From the NCBI GenBank assembly GCA_035276685.1, contig DATELK010000065.1, positions 16,719 to 80,718 on the forward strand: DNA of 64,000 nucleotides, written 5' to 3'. The notes below the pieces were generated by a model. That model was not told the origin of the DNA and made no database searches. It worked only from the letters and a program-made list of their open reading frames with translations. Origin of the DNA: JACVRN01 sp035276685 (lineage in GTDB: Bacteria; Acidobacteriota; Blastocatellia; Pyrinomonadales; Pyrinomonadaceae). The translations under genes and the position numbers were made by a program. This document shows positions 47,104-55,637 of this stretch, piece after piece (the stretch's first letter is position 1; each line of letters begins with the position of its first letter).

Positions 47104-48387
47104 CTATTTAATGAGCCGGGAAAGATACTGTTCCAGAACCCGCGTCTGCTCTTCTCTTGAGAATTCTTCGACCTTTTGCCTGACGGAAAACGCTATACGT
47201 CCCCGTGCCTGCTTCTCCTTTATCCACTCTCTCAGGCGCTCCGCGATTTGATTAACGTCGCTTGTCACAAGCCCGAGCCCACGGCTTTCGATTAACTCGG
47301 CCGCCACGTCGCCCGAGGGGCCCACGGCCAGTATGGGACGGCCCGCCCCTATGTACTCGAAAAGCTTTCCAGTATATACGCCTTTGTGCTCGGGGTCATT
47401 CCAGAGAAGCAGCAGAAGCACGTCCGCCTCCGTCTGCATCCGAAGCGATTGCCTATAAGGAACAGGGTCGTTAACCTCGACGACCTGCTCTACGCCGTGC
47501 TCGTCAACCAGTTCCCTCACCCGCTGTAGGAACGAGCCGTAGAAGGCGACCTCCACCTTCTTCATCTCCCCGCCAAGCTCTTTCAAAGCGGCGAAGAGCG
47601 GCGAAGGGTCTTGCCTTCCCTCGTAGACTACGCCCGTGTATAGAATCCTGACCGGCTCGTTCGCGGAAGACGTGCGCTCGTCTCTTACAGGATAGTCGGA
47701 CGGGTCGAAGCCGTTCATCACTATGACGGGCTCTCTCTTATATTTCGTCCTGAGCGTAGCGGCCAGAGGCTCAGAGACGGTGACGAGCCCTGCCGCAGAA
47801 CCTAGCACGCTTCTCTCCAACCTTCTCTCCACACGCTCGCGCAGGCGAGGCTGGTCATAGTACTGGTGGTCGACCCACAGGTCTCTCAAATCCGCCACCC
47901 ACGGCACGCGGTACTTCTTAGCCAGATGTCGTGCGACCAAAAGCGTAGAGGGCGGCGGAGAGCTTGCCAATATAATGTCTGGCCGCCAGTCCTTTAAGAA
48001 ATGCGCGGCGCTTCTGACGGCGTAAGGGAACCAGCCTATGTTGGCGTCAGGGAAATAGACGAAGGTTCTGAGCGCGAACCTGACTCCGCTCTTAAGGGCA
48101 GAGCCTAAGCCGCTCTGTCGGACAGCAGCCTTTTCACCGCTCTTCACAGCAGAAGGCGCGTCTTTCGAGACGACTTCGACGGGCTTTCGCACGTTGAGCC
48201 AGCGCGTGTAGACGACTCTCTCTTCTGGAATCTCAAGCGGCAGAGTTCGCGGGAAGGGTTGGTCTTGCGCGGCAATCACCCGCACGTCGTGACCGGCCTT
48301 GAGTAGATACTTGGCCGTCTTTCCGACGCGCACGCCGCCGATGCTGTTAAAGGGCGGGAAGGCATAAGAGACTATCAAAATCCGCAT
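47104..48387 (-). CDS. Family 4 glycosyltransferase (WbuB-like)
   Basis: The 427-residue GT-B protein begins RILIVSYAFPPFNSIGGVRV, the WbuB/FucNAc-transferase-like opening. It shows WVADLRDLWVDHQYY in the acceptor lobe and ILYTGVVYEGRQDPSPLF with KLFEYIGAGRPILAVGPSG in the donor lobe. It sits 18 bases after the second asnB gene, likely co-transcribed. The sugar transferred is not predictable. Confidence 0.88.
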   Translation of the reverse strand: MRILIVSYAFPPFNSIGGVRVGKTAKYLLKAGHDVRVIAAQDQPFPRTLPLEIPEERVVYTRWLNVRKPVEVVSKDAPSAVKSGEKAAVRQSGLGSALKSGVRFALRTFVYFPDANIGWFPYAVRSAAHFLKDWRPDIILASSPPPSTLLVARHLAKKYRVPWVADLRDLWVDHQYYDQPRLRERVERRLERSVLGSAAGLVTVSEPLAATLRTKYKREPVIVMNGFDPSDYPVRDERTSSANEPVRILYTGVVYEGRQDPSPLFAALKELGGEMKKVEVAFYGSFLQRVRELVDEHGVEQVVEVNDPVPYRQSLRMQTEADVLLLLLWNDPEHKGVYTGKLFEYIGAGRPILAVGPSGDVAAELIESRGLGLVTSDVNQIAERLREWIKEKQARGRIAFSVRQKVEEFSREEQTRVLEQYLSRLIK

Positions 48388-48405
48388 GCTGAGAGAGGGA
48401 GACCT

Positions 48406-50376
48406 CTAGAACTCTACCTTAAACTGCTCTGTCCAGCGAATCAGGTTCAGCCAGCGCCACACCCTGAAGTCAAAAGAGCGCCTGCCTTCGAGTATCTCTT
48501 CCCACTCGCGCCTCACGTGCGACAGGTTCAGGACGGGGATACTCCGAGCCGCGTCGCTTGCGAAAACCTGTTCGACCCAGGGCTTGAGCGCGGCGAGCCA
48601 GGAGCGCTCGGGCGTGGCAAAGCCTATCTTGTCCCTGCGCTCAAGAATAGCTTCGGGGACGATGCCGCGCATGGCCTGACGGAAGACGGATTTTGAAGTC
48701 CCGTCCGGGGCTATCAGGTACTCTTCCGGCAGACTGTAGATGAACTCGACCAAGGGTGTAGTTAAAAACGGCACGCGGCTCTCGACGGAATGGGCCATCG
48801 AGTTGCGGTCTTCGTAGCGCAGCAGCATGGGCAGGCTGCTATCCACAAGCGTGTCGTGAAGCTGCTCTTGCAGGAGTCTCTGGCCGCGGCTTTTAAAGGG
48901 CTGTCTGGGCTCTACTCCCCTTTGGGCAAACCAGCGCTCGTTGAGCCACGAAGGGACGGCTCCATTCTGCGTCGCGTGTCTGACAAGGCGGCGTATGCTG
49001 GTCGGCAGCAGCGCCCCTCCGGCGCTCGCCATCAGATTTATCCCCTTCATCTGCGGCAGCGTCTCGACCTGCTTGATAAAGCGATTGGCCTCCATCAAGC
49101 GCCCCTTTCGCAGCAGGGAGGCGACGCGCGCAGTCATATAGAAGGGATAGCCAGCGAGCAGCTCGTCCGCGCCCTGCCCGTCGAGCATGACCTTGATTCC
49201 GGCCTCGTGCGCCAGACGAAAAACGCGGTACTGGGCATAGATGCTGGTGCTGCCGAAGGGCTCGTCCTGCGTTCCTATGAGACGGTCTATGTCCTCGGTC
49301 AGCTCTTCAATAGTCGGGCGCACTTTATGAGCATGCGCGCCCGCGTCCTGTATGACTAAATCCACCCAGCGCTCTTCGCTCACGGCCGGGTCGTCCGCCG
49401 TGTAGCTGAAAGTATGTATCTCAAGGCCGGGATTCAGGTGGCGCATGGCCGTCACTATGGCCGAAGAATCTATCCCGCCCGAAAGCGCCGTGCCTACAGC
49501 CACGTCGCTTCTCAGGTGCAAGCCTATGCTCTCAAGGAAAAGCTCTCTGAGCCTCGCGGCAGCTTCGTCAAATGAGAGGTCTGCGTTCGTATTAAGGTCA
49601 ACTTGCCAGTAGCGCTGAAGGCGCGGCCTTACGTCTTTATCCCCGAGCGTCAACAACAGGAAGTGCGAGGCCGGAAGCTGTCTAATCTCGGCGAACGCGC
49701 TCTCGGTTCCGTAGTCCGTGATTCCGAACCGGAGATAATCATAAACCCTGTCGGGATTGACCTGTCTCTTTACGCCGAAGCATTCGAGCAGCACCTTTAT
49801 CTCGGAGGCGAAGGCGAAGCGCTCGCCGTCGTCAACGTAATAGAGAGGCTTAATCCCGAACGGGTCGCGCGCCAGAAAAAGCCTCTTCTCCCGCCTGTCC
49901 CACAGGGCGAAGGCCCACATGCCTATGAAGCGCTGTAGACAATCCACGCCCCAGCGCTGGTACGCGGCTAAGATGACTTCCGTGTCCGTGCCCGTGCGGA
50001 AAGCGTAGCCCTCGCGCTCAAGCTCCGCCCGCAGCTCTATGTAGTTATAGATTTCGCCGTTGAAGATAATCCAGCAGTTACCGTCAGCGCTCTGCATGGG
50101 CTGATGGCCCGCGCGCGAGAGGTCAAGAATTGAGAGGCGGCGAAAGCCTAAAGCCAGATTGAACGGCCCGTCCGTAGAGCCGCTTATCTGAGGCTCACTT
50201 ATGCCCTCTATCGTGTCACTCCCGACGAAGGCGTGCGCGCGTCCCGTCAGTGTATCGGCAAGCAGATGGCCTTCGTCGTCCGGCCCGCGATGGCGCAGGA
50301 CGCGTGCCGCCCGCTCAAGAGCCGACGCGTCTACCTGTTTGCCGCCCGCGTAATGTATGCCGAAGATGCCGCACAT
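48406..50376 (-). CDS. asnB: Asparagine-synthase-type glutamine amidotransferase (2)
   Basis: The 656-residue protein starts MCGIFGIHYAGGKQ (Cys2 nucleophile), followed by RGPDDEGHLL, FNGEIYNYIELR and FLARDPFGIKPLYYV in the glutaminase half. The synthetase half has ALSGGIDSSAIVTAMRH and DGQGADELLAGYPFY. It is not a close copy of the protein at 34697. It is the first gene of the minus-strand block; repeat A2 lies about 70 bases upstream. A carboxyl-amidating role in glycan assembly is plausible. Confidence 0.9.
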   Translation of the reverse strand: MCGIFGIHYAGGKQVDASALERAARVLRHRGPDDEGHLLADTLTGRAHAFVGSDTIEGISEPQISGSTDGPFNLALGFRRLSILDLSRAGHQPMQSADGNCWIIFNGEIYNYIELRAELEREGYAFRTGTDTEVILAAYQRWGVDCLQRFIGMWAFALWDRREKRLFLARDPFGIKPLYYVDDGERFAFASEIKVLLECFGVKRQVNPDRVYDYLRFGITDYGTESAFAEIRQLPASHFLLLTLGDKDVRPRLQRYWQVDLNTNADLSFDEAAARLRELFLESIGLHLRSDVAVGTALSGGIDSSAIVTAMRHLNPGLEIHTFSYTADDPAVSEERWVDLVIQDAGAHAHKVRPTIEELTEDIDRLIGTQDEPFGSTSIYAQYRVFRLAHEAGIKVMLDGQGADELLAGYPFYMTARVASLLRKGRLMEANRFIKQVETLPQMKGINLMASAGGALLPTSIRRLVRHATQNGAVPSWLNERWFAQRGVEPRQPFKSRGQRLLQEQLHDTLVDSSLPMLLRYEDRNSMAHSVESRVPFLTTPLVEFIYSLPEEYLIAPDGTSKSVFRQAMRGIVPEAILERRDKIGFATPERSWLAALKPWVEQVFASDAARSIPVLNLSHVRREWEEILEGRRSFDFRVWRWLNLIRWTEQFKVEF

Positions 50377-50447
50377 TTGGAATCGTATTTAAGCTGCGTC
50401 GAGATTGGTTTGACAGAATAAACGTTTCAATGCCGATTTGCAAAAAC

Positions 50448-50541
50448 AGGTCAGTACCGCCTGCGGTAGCGGGCGGGTTATTAGATAAGCATGACTCTAG
50501 CCCAACTGATACCCGCCCGCTACCGCAGGCGGTACTGACCT
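50448..50541 (+). repeat. Dispersed palindromic repeat A, copy 2
   Basis: Perfect 31-base inverted arms (50448-50478 with 50511-50541) enclose a 32-base centre with 'gcatgactctag'. It lies between the asnB start (minus) and the tandem array, at the point where gene direction changes. Confidence 0.95.
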
Positions 50542-50644
50542 AACTCTTTGAAAAACGCTGATGACAAACAGCCACATATATAACTCTTTGGCGCAACTGA
50601 TGCGTTAAGTATGACGGAGCTAAAATCAACCCGGACACGCCTGA

Positions 50645-50896
50645 AATCGCTCAAGACAGCCGAAAATTCGCCTCATGCAGCTTGAAAACCGGCTCAGGCA
50701 GAGTATAAATCGCCTCAGTCAGCCGCAAAATTGCCTAAGACAGCGACAAAATCGGCTCATACACTGTGAAAATCGCTTGATACAGCGCGAAAATCGACTC
50801 ATACAAACGCGAAATCCGTTCAGTCACTGTAGAAATTGCTTCATACACTGTGGAAATCGGTTCATACAATGCAGAAATCGGTTAATACAGCGTGGA
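50645..50896. repeat. Tandem array of twelve 21-base units
   Basis: Twelve contiguous diverged units follow the pattern aatcgnctcatacagcgngaa, with phase preserved throughout. Being 7 codons long, the unit translates on the plus strand as NRLIQ-type heptads. On the minus strand part of it reads as I-x-x-V/L-Y-E-A heptads. Neither frame has a ribosome site or a full uninterrupted gene (a TAA and a TAG interrupt the minus frame). A non-coding minisatellite is the safer reading. Confidence 0.9.
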
Positions 50897-50949
50897 TGTG
50901 GGGTTTAGCGGGGTGAAAGTAGTGGGTCGGTTTCAGGATTTGCCCCTCT

Positions 50950-50978
50950 TTGACTAAAGATATGGAGCGTGTTATATC
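50950..50978 (+). promoter_or_regulatory. Candidate sigma-70-type promoter for the plus-strand block
   Basis: TTGACT (50950-50955), a 17-base spacer, and TATATC (50973-50978) lie in the locally AT-rich part of the divergent region. The start site would be about 100 bases before the TTG start of the first plus-strand gene. Confidence 0.4.
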
Positions 50979-51087
50979 CTTTTTTGCTTTGAACCGTTCA
51001 AAATTCTGCTCAATGATATTATCCCAGCCTGTAGCTTGATCCACTCTGCGCAGATAGTCTTTAGGGGATGTTGAAGGAGGCTTAATA

Positions 51088-52140
51088 TTGTCGAATAATC
51101 TGCCCAAGGGGTCTGGCGATGCGAGGGAAGAATCTGCCGCGCCCACGTCACACTCCTGGTCTGACCGGCCCGTGCTGGTGACAGGAGCGGGGGGATTCAT
51201 AGGCAGTCATTTAGTAGAAACGCTGCTTAAGGGTGGAGCGAGGGTGCGCGCCTTCGTGCGCTACAACTCGCGCCGGGACGCGGGGCTTTTGAGGCTGCTC
51301 TCGCCTGAGCTAATGAAGTCCTGCGAGATAGTCTACGGAGACCTGCGCGATTCGGACGCGGTGGACAAGGCTTCCAGAGGCGTTGATACAATCTTTCATC
51401 TGGGCGCGCTGATAGGCATTCCTTACTCATACGTTCACCCGCGCGAAGTCGTGGACACCAACGTCACTGGCACTCTGAACGTGCTCATGGCAGCCGAGCG
51501 CAACAAGGTCAGAAAGGTCGTCAACACTTCCACGAGCGAAGTCTACGGCACGGCCATCTACACTCCTATAGACGAGAAGCATCCCTTGCAGGGACAGTCG
51601 CCTTATTCGGCCAGCAAGATTGGAGCGGACAAGATAGCGCAGAGCTTCTATTGCACCTTCGGCTTGGAGGTCGCCACGATTCGCCCCTTCAACACCTTCG
51701 GCCCCAGACAATCCGCGCGAGCCGTGATTCCGACCATCATCACGCAGGCTCTCGTCAAGGATACGGTTCATCTCGGAAGCCTTGAGCCGCGCCGCGACTT
51801 CACCTTCGTCACAGACACGGTGGATGCTTTCCTACGTATAGCCGCCTCGCCCAAATCAGCGGGCCGGGAGATTAACGTAGGCTCGGATGCCGAGATATCA
51901 ATCGGAGAGCTGGCTGCGAAAATCATCAAGATGATTGGAAGGGATGTTGAAATCACCTGCGACACCGAAAGGGTGCGGCCCGACCGCAGCGAGGTGCAAC
52001 AATTGTGGGCCGATGCAAGCCAAGCCTCCGAGCTGATAGGCTGGAAGCCCCAAGTCGGTTTCGACGAAGGATTGAGACGAACCATAGACTGGATACAGGC
52101 TCACCTCGACCTGTATCAGGTGGGACAATATCAGGTATAA
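51088..52140 (+). CDS. LegB-like NDP-GlcNAc 4,6-dehydratase (SDR)
   Basis: The 350-residue extended SDR has VTGAGGFIGSHLVETLL, FHLGALIGIPYSYVHPREVV, DTNVTGTLNVLMAAE, TSTSEVYGTA, YSASK (YxxxK) and RPFNTFGPRQSARAVIPT. This is the LegB family pattern of 4,6-dehydratases acting on a nucleotide-activated GlcNAc. The start is a TTG at 51088 with a strong GAAGGAGG 7 bases upstream; no ATG precedes the NAD motif. With the next two genes it could make an NDP-4-amino-4,6-dideoxy-HexNAc. The nucleotide (UDP or GDP) is not determined. Confidence 0.87.
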   Translation: MSNNLPKGSGDAREESAAPTSHSWSDRPVLVTGAGGFIGSHLVETLLKGGARVRAFVRYNSRRDAGLLRLLSPELMKSCEIVYGDLRDSDAVDKASRGVDTIFHLGALIGIPYSYVHPREVVDTNVTGTLNVLMAAERNKVRKVVNTSTSEVYGTAIYTPIDEKHPLQGQSPYSASKIGADKIAQSFYCTFGLEVATIRPFNTFGPRQSARAVIPTIITQALVKDTVHLGSLEPRRDFTFVTDTVDAFLRIAASPKSAGREINVGSDAEISIGELAAKIIKMIGRDVEITCDTERVRPDRSEVQQLWADASQASELIGWKPQVGFDEGLRRTIDWIQAHLDLYQVGQYQV

Positions 52141-52143
52141 ATC

Positions 52144-52854
52144 ATGCGCGCCGTAATCTTAGCCGGAGGCAAGGGGACGCGCCTCGCCCCCTACACCACT
52201 CTGCTGCCGAAGCCGCTGATGCCTATCGGCGACATGCCCATCCTTGAGATTATCCTTCGCCAGCTACGCCGCGCAGGCATCAACCACGTCACCATGGCCG
52301 TCGGCCACCTCTCCAACCTGCTGATGGCCTTCTTCGACGACGGAAAAAAGTATGGCCTGAGCATAGACTACTCGCTCGAAGACCAGCCGCTCGGCACGGC
52401 CGGGCCGCTCGCTTTGATAGAGGGGCTGGACTCTACGTTCCTGATGATGAACGGCGACGTGCTGACGACGCTCGATTACTCTGCGCTCCTCGATTATCAC
52501 AGGCGGCGCGGGGCCGCCGCGACCATAGCCATGCACGCCCGCAGCGTACAGATTGACCTCGGAGTGATAGAGACGGACGGCGATAACATGCTGACGGGCT
52601 ACATAGAGAAACCGACCTACAATTACAGCGTGAGCATGGGCATATACGTCTTCGAGCCACGCGTGCTGGACTTCATCACGCAAGGCGAGCGCATTGATTT
52701 CCCGGAGCTGATATGGAAGCTGCTCGCGGCAAAGGAGCCCGTGCAGGCTTATCCTTATGACGGCTACTGGCTGGATATAGGCCGCCCAGAAGATTACGTT
52801 CACGCGGTTGAAGAGTTCGACCGGCTGCGCGGCCAGTTTCTACCGGAAGATTAA
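52144..52854 (+). CDS. Sugar-phosphate nucleotidyltransferase
   Basis: The 236-residue protein carries VILAGGKGTRLAPYTTLLPKPL, MPIGDMPILEIILRQL, LMMNGDVLTT and GYWLDIGRPEDY. It resembles mannose- or glucosamine-1-phosphate guanylyltransferases (PtmE-like) more than RmlA. It starts 3 bases after the LegB-like gene and ends 3 bases before the aminotransferase gene, so one mRNA is likely. It would activate the sugar used by the dehydratase or a final product. Confidence 0.85.
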   Translation: MRAVILAGGKGTRLAPYTTLLPKPLMPIGDMPILEIILRQLRRAGINHVTMAVGHLSNLLMAFFDDGKKYGLSIDYSLEDQPLGTAGPLALIEGLDSTFLMMNGDVLTTLDYSALLDYHRRRGAAATIAMHARSVQIDLGVIETDGDNMLTGYIEKPTYNYSVSMGIYVFEPRVLDFITQGERIDFPELIWKLLAAKEPVQAYPYDGYWLDIGRPEDYVHAVEEFDRLRGQFLPED

Positions 52855-52857
52855 TTA

Positions 52858-54015
52858 ATGGACTGGAAGATTCCACTAAGCGATATAGAGATAACGGAGC
52901 AGGACGTTGAGGCGGTCGAGCGCGTGCTGCGCTCCAAGTGGCTCTCCATGGGAGCGGTCACGCAGGAGTTCGAGCGAAGCTTCGCGAGCTTCATAGGCGT
53001 CAAGCACGCCTTCGCCGTCACCAACGCTACGGCCGCGCTGCACCTTGCATACATGGCGCTCGGGCTTGGCCCCGGTGATGAAGTCATTGCGCCGTCTTTA
53101 ACCTTCGTCGCGACCGCCAACGCGATTCTCTACACGGGCGCGCGGCCGGTCTTCGCAGACATAAACGGCGCGGACGACCTGAACATCTCGGCCAGTGATA
53201 TTCGCAGGCGCATCACTCCGAGAACGAAAGCCATCACGGTCATGCACTACGGCGGCTACGTCTGCGACATGACGGAGATTATGGCTATCGCGGACGAGTA
53301 CAAGCTGGCCTTGATAGAGGACGCGGCACACGCGCCCGGGGCGAGCCTCGGTGATAGAAAGGCCGGAACCTTCGGAGACGTGGCCTGCTTCAGCTTCTTC
53401 TCCAACAAGAATCTGACGACAGGCGAAGGCGGGATGGTCGTCACAGACCGCGACGATTTGGCCGAGCGCCTTCGTCTCATGCGCTCGCACGGCATGACCA
53501 CGCTGACGTGGGACAGGCACAAGGGCCACGCGCATACCTACGATGTCGTGGCGCTAGGCTATAACTACAGGATTGACGAGATGCGCTCGGCCCTCGGGCT
53601 CGTGCAGCTTGAGCATCTTCAGCAGCGTAACCAGAGAAGGCAGGAGATAGTTGACGAGTACCGCGCGAAGCTATCCGAGACGCCGGGCCTCTCCATCCCC
53701 TTCTCGAAGGTGAAGCACGGCAGCGCGCACTACATCTTCCCAGTCCTGCTCAAGAGCGCTGAGATGCGCGGCCCCTTCATCACGGAGCTTAAAGCCCAAG
53801 GCATTCAGACCAGCATTCACTATCCGCCCGTTCATCTTTTTGAGTACTACCGCGAGCGCTTCGATTACGCGCCGGGCGCTCTTCCCATTACCGAAGACGC
53901 CTGCTCAAGACAGGTGACGCTGCCGCTTTATCCGACCATGCGCGAGGGCGATATTCAATTCGTTTGTGATATAGTTAATCAAACACTGAGCGATTTAAGC
54001 CGCTCCAACGTGTAA
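52858..54015 (+). CDS. DegT/DnrJ/EryC1 family PLP aminotransferase
   Basis: The 385-residue protein shows WLSMGAVTQEFERSFASFIG, AVTNATAALHLAYMALGLG, EDAAHAPGA and the PLP-lysine region CFSFFSNKNLTTGEGG. It transfers an amino group from glutamate to a 4-keto-6-deoxy NDP-sugar, matching the product of the LegB-like dehydratase two genes upstream. GlcNAc-derived C4 amination (LegC/PglE type) is the best guess; perosamine-type is an alternative. Confidence 0.9.
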   Translation: MDWKIPLSDIEITEQDVEAVERVLRSKWLSMGAVTQEFERSFASFIGVKHAFAVTNATAALHLAYMALGLGPGDEVIAPSLTFVATANAILYTGARPVFADINGADDLNISASDIRRRITPRTKAITVMHYGGYVCDMTEIMAIADEYKLALIEDAAHAPGASLGDRKAGTFGDVACFSFFSNKNLTTGEGGMVVTDRDDLAERLRLMRSHGMTTLTWDRHKGHAHTYDVVALGYNYRIDEMRSALGLVQLEHLQQRNQRRQEIVDEYRAKLSETPGLSIPFSKVKHGSAHYIFPVLLKSAEMRGPFITELKAQGIQTSIHYPPVHLFEYYRERFDYAPGALPITEDACSRQVTLPLYPTMREGDIQFVCDIVNQTLSDLSRSNV

Positions 54016-54046
54016 GAGTTTAATTAGACAAGGTTTCAAACGGGGA

Positions 54047-55156
54047 ATGAACGTCATCAAGAGCTCCTGGAGCAAACGTCACATAGCGGTCAACAAGGTG
54101 ATGGAAGGCGTGACGCTGTTGCGCGCCAAGACTCGCCTGCCTTTGGGAGACCCTACCTACTCTCTGTGCATGCCATACCAGTTGCAGATTGCCATGACGA
54201 CGCGCTGCAATCTGGCCTGCGGCTACTGCGAGAACCCTCTGATGGTGAAGGCTGGCATGGCGAGCGACATGGATTTCGATAAGTACTGCCGCCTGATAGA
54301 CCAGCTCGCGGGCGTCAGGATTCTCTCGCTCCTTGGCATAGGAGAGCCGCTGCTTCATCCACGCTTCCCGGAGATGGTCGCCTACGCGGCGAAGAAGAAC
54401 TGGGGATGGCACATCTCTACCACGAGCAACGGCATGCTCCTGACGGAAGAGCTGGGCGATAAGCTGATTGACGCAGGCCTCAACGAGATGCGCGTCAGCA
54501 TAGACGGCCCAGACAAGGATTACGTGGAGAAGATGCGAAAGGGCGCGAAGTTCGACAAGATTATAGATAACTTCCGCCGCTTTAGGCGCAAGACGGACAT
54601 GCGTATGGCCATGAACGTCGTCATGAGCTCCATCAATCTGGATTCCCTGCGCGGGCTCATCCCCTTCGCCATGGACTTAGGCGTCAATCACCTGCAAATC
54701 ATGACGCTCAAGCCTTGGACGGGCGTTGACATAGGCAAGGACGATTTCACGCTCTTCCACAACATAGATAAAAGACAGCTGGACACTATCAGAGAGCTTC
54801 AGGCCGAAGCCGCAGAGGCGCGTCTTGAGTTCGACGTAAGCTACGAGCCCTTCTACGGGAACTTCTGCGCTGACCCCTGGAACAAGCCCTACATCAACCC
54901 GGACGGAGCGCTCGCGCCCTGCTGCACGTGGACGACCAACTATCTTGACAACGTCTTCGACGCGGGCTTCTGGAAAGCATGGAACGGCCCGCGCATGCGT
55001 CACCTGCGGAAAGTGATGCTGGAAGGATTCCCCGGCTCGTTCTGCTATCAGAATTGCAGGCTGGTGCGGCAGACTAAGGCCGAGGCCATGAGCCAGAGCA
55101 TGGCGCAGGCGACCGCCGCAGAGCGCACGGTTCAGATTGCCGGGCTGTCCCGCTAA
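54047..55156 (+). CDS. Radical SAM/SPASM enzyme
   Basis: The protein has 369 residues. The radical SAM cluster site is CNLACGYC, followed by GIGEPLLHPRF and STTSNGMLL. A C-terminal SPASM-type cysteine set (FCADPW, ALAPCC, FCYQNC) would bind one or two extra Fe-S clusters. A GGGGA motif precedes the ATG. It sits directly before a small four-Cys protein and within glycan genes, so it may modify a sugar, a lipid or a peptide carrier. The substrate is unknown. Confidence 0.88.
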   Translation: MNVIKSSWSKRHIAVNKVMEGVTLLRAKTRLPLGDPTYSLCMPYQLQIAMTTRCNLACGYCENPLMVKAGMASDMDFDKYCRLIDQLAGVRILSLLGIGEPLLHPRFPEMVAYAAKKNWGWHISTTSNGMLLTEELGDKLIDAGLNEMRVSIDGPDKDYVEKMRKGAKFDKIIDNFRRFRRKTDMRMAMNVVMSSINLDSLRGLIPFAMDLGVNHLQIMTLKPWTGVDIGKDDFTLFHNIDKRQLDTIRELQAEAAEARLEFDVSYEPFYGNFCADPWNKPYINPDGALAPCCTWTTNYLDNVFDAGFWKAWNGPRMRHLRKVMLEGFPGSFCYQNCRLVRQTKAEAMSQSMAQATAAERTVQIAGLSR

Positions 55157-55168
55157 AAGAGATAGCTT

Positions 55169-55609
55169 ATGCGGCGTCACCTACACCTCGTCTGGGGTCT
55201 TTTCTATCGCAGCTTAAAATTTCTGGAGAGAAAGTATCCGCGCACTTTTCCGGGCTCGCCGCGAGGGCGCGTCCTGTCCGGCGACGAGCAGCTTCGCATC
55301 ATTCAGGAGAGCCTGGACAAGAGCTTAAGGCTCAAGGGAGTTCAGATAGTTCCCTTCGACGAGACGTGTGAAAGCTGTCACGCTGCCTCGAATAAATTCT
55401 ATTCGCTAGAAGAGCGGCCTCCGATTCCTTTACAGAATTGCCCGCGAGGCAAGGAGTGCACGGCCATCTACGCGCCCGTGATTGACTACGGCCTCTATAA
55501 AGTCAGCCAGATAATGGCGGCCAAGCCGGACATCAAGGTGCAGGAGCTCAGAAGGCTCTTGCGCGAAGAGGCGGAGCCTTCGGCGGAAGCGCTGGATAAG
55601 CAGGCGTAG
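55169..55609 (+). CDS. Small four-cysteine protein of unknown function
   Basis: The 146-residue basic protein has FDETCESCHAASNKFYSLEE, PPIPLQNCPRGKECTAIYAP: two CxxC/Cx5C-type pairs that could hold a metal. The pattern C-x2-C-x(n)-P-x-P-x(n)-C-x5-C is reminiscent of small treble-clef-like domains. I do not recognise the family. It starts 12 bases after the radical SAM gene, so they are probably co-expressed. It could be a partner or maturation factor. The N-terminus is amphipathic, not a clear signal peptide. Confidence 0.7.
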   Translation: MRRHLHLVWGLFYRSLKFLERKYPRTFPGSPRGRVLSGDEQLRIIQESLDKSLRLKGVQIVPFDETCESCHAASNKFYSLEERPPIPLQNCPRGKECTAIYAPVIDYGLYKVSQIMAAKPDIKVQELRRLLREEAEPSAEALDKQA

Positions 55610-55637
55610 CCGCCGCCTCCTTTTATATAGCTAGAGT

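Larger units (their letters stand above)
50377..51087. other. Divergent intergenic region
   Basis: The 711-base gap between two divergently transcribed gene blocks holds repeat A2, the 21-base tandem array and an AT-richer stretch (50900-51087) with a candidate plus-strand promoter. A near-palindrome ttgaaccgttcaa lies at 50989-51001 just downstream of the promoter and could be an operator. No credible gene was found in it. Confidence 0.6.

Noticed and set aside
50448..50541. CRISPR-like or attachment-site interpretation of repeat A
   Set aside because: The copies are single, widely spaced and palindromic with a conserved centre; no spacer array, integrase or tRNA is nearby.
50675..50908. 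77-residue plus-strand frame made of NRLIQ heptads
   Set aside because: It is entirely the 21-base tandem array; no ribosome site was seen, and an overlapping minus-strand frame is also open.
50862..51200. 112-residue minus-strand frame upstream of the LegB-like gene
   Set aside because: It overlaps the promoter and the 5' end of a well-supported gene, and its first part is antisense to the NAD-binding motif. It has no ribosome site. A decayed gene cannot be fully excluded.
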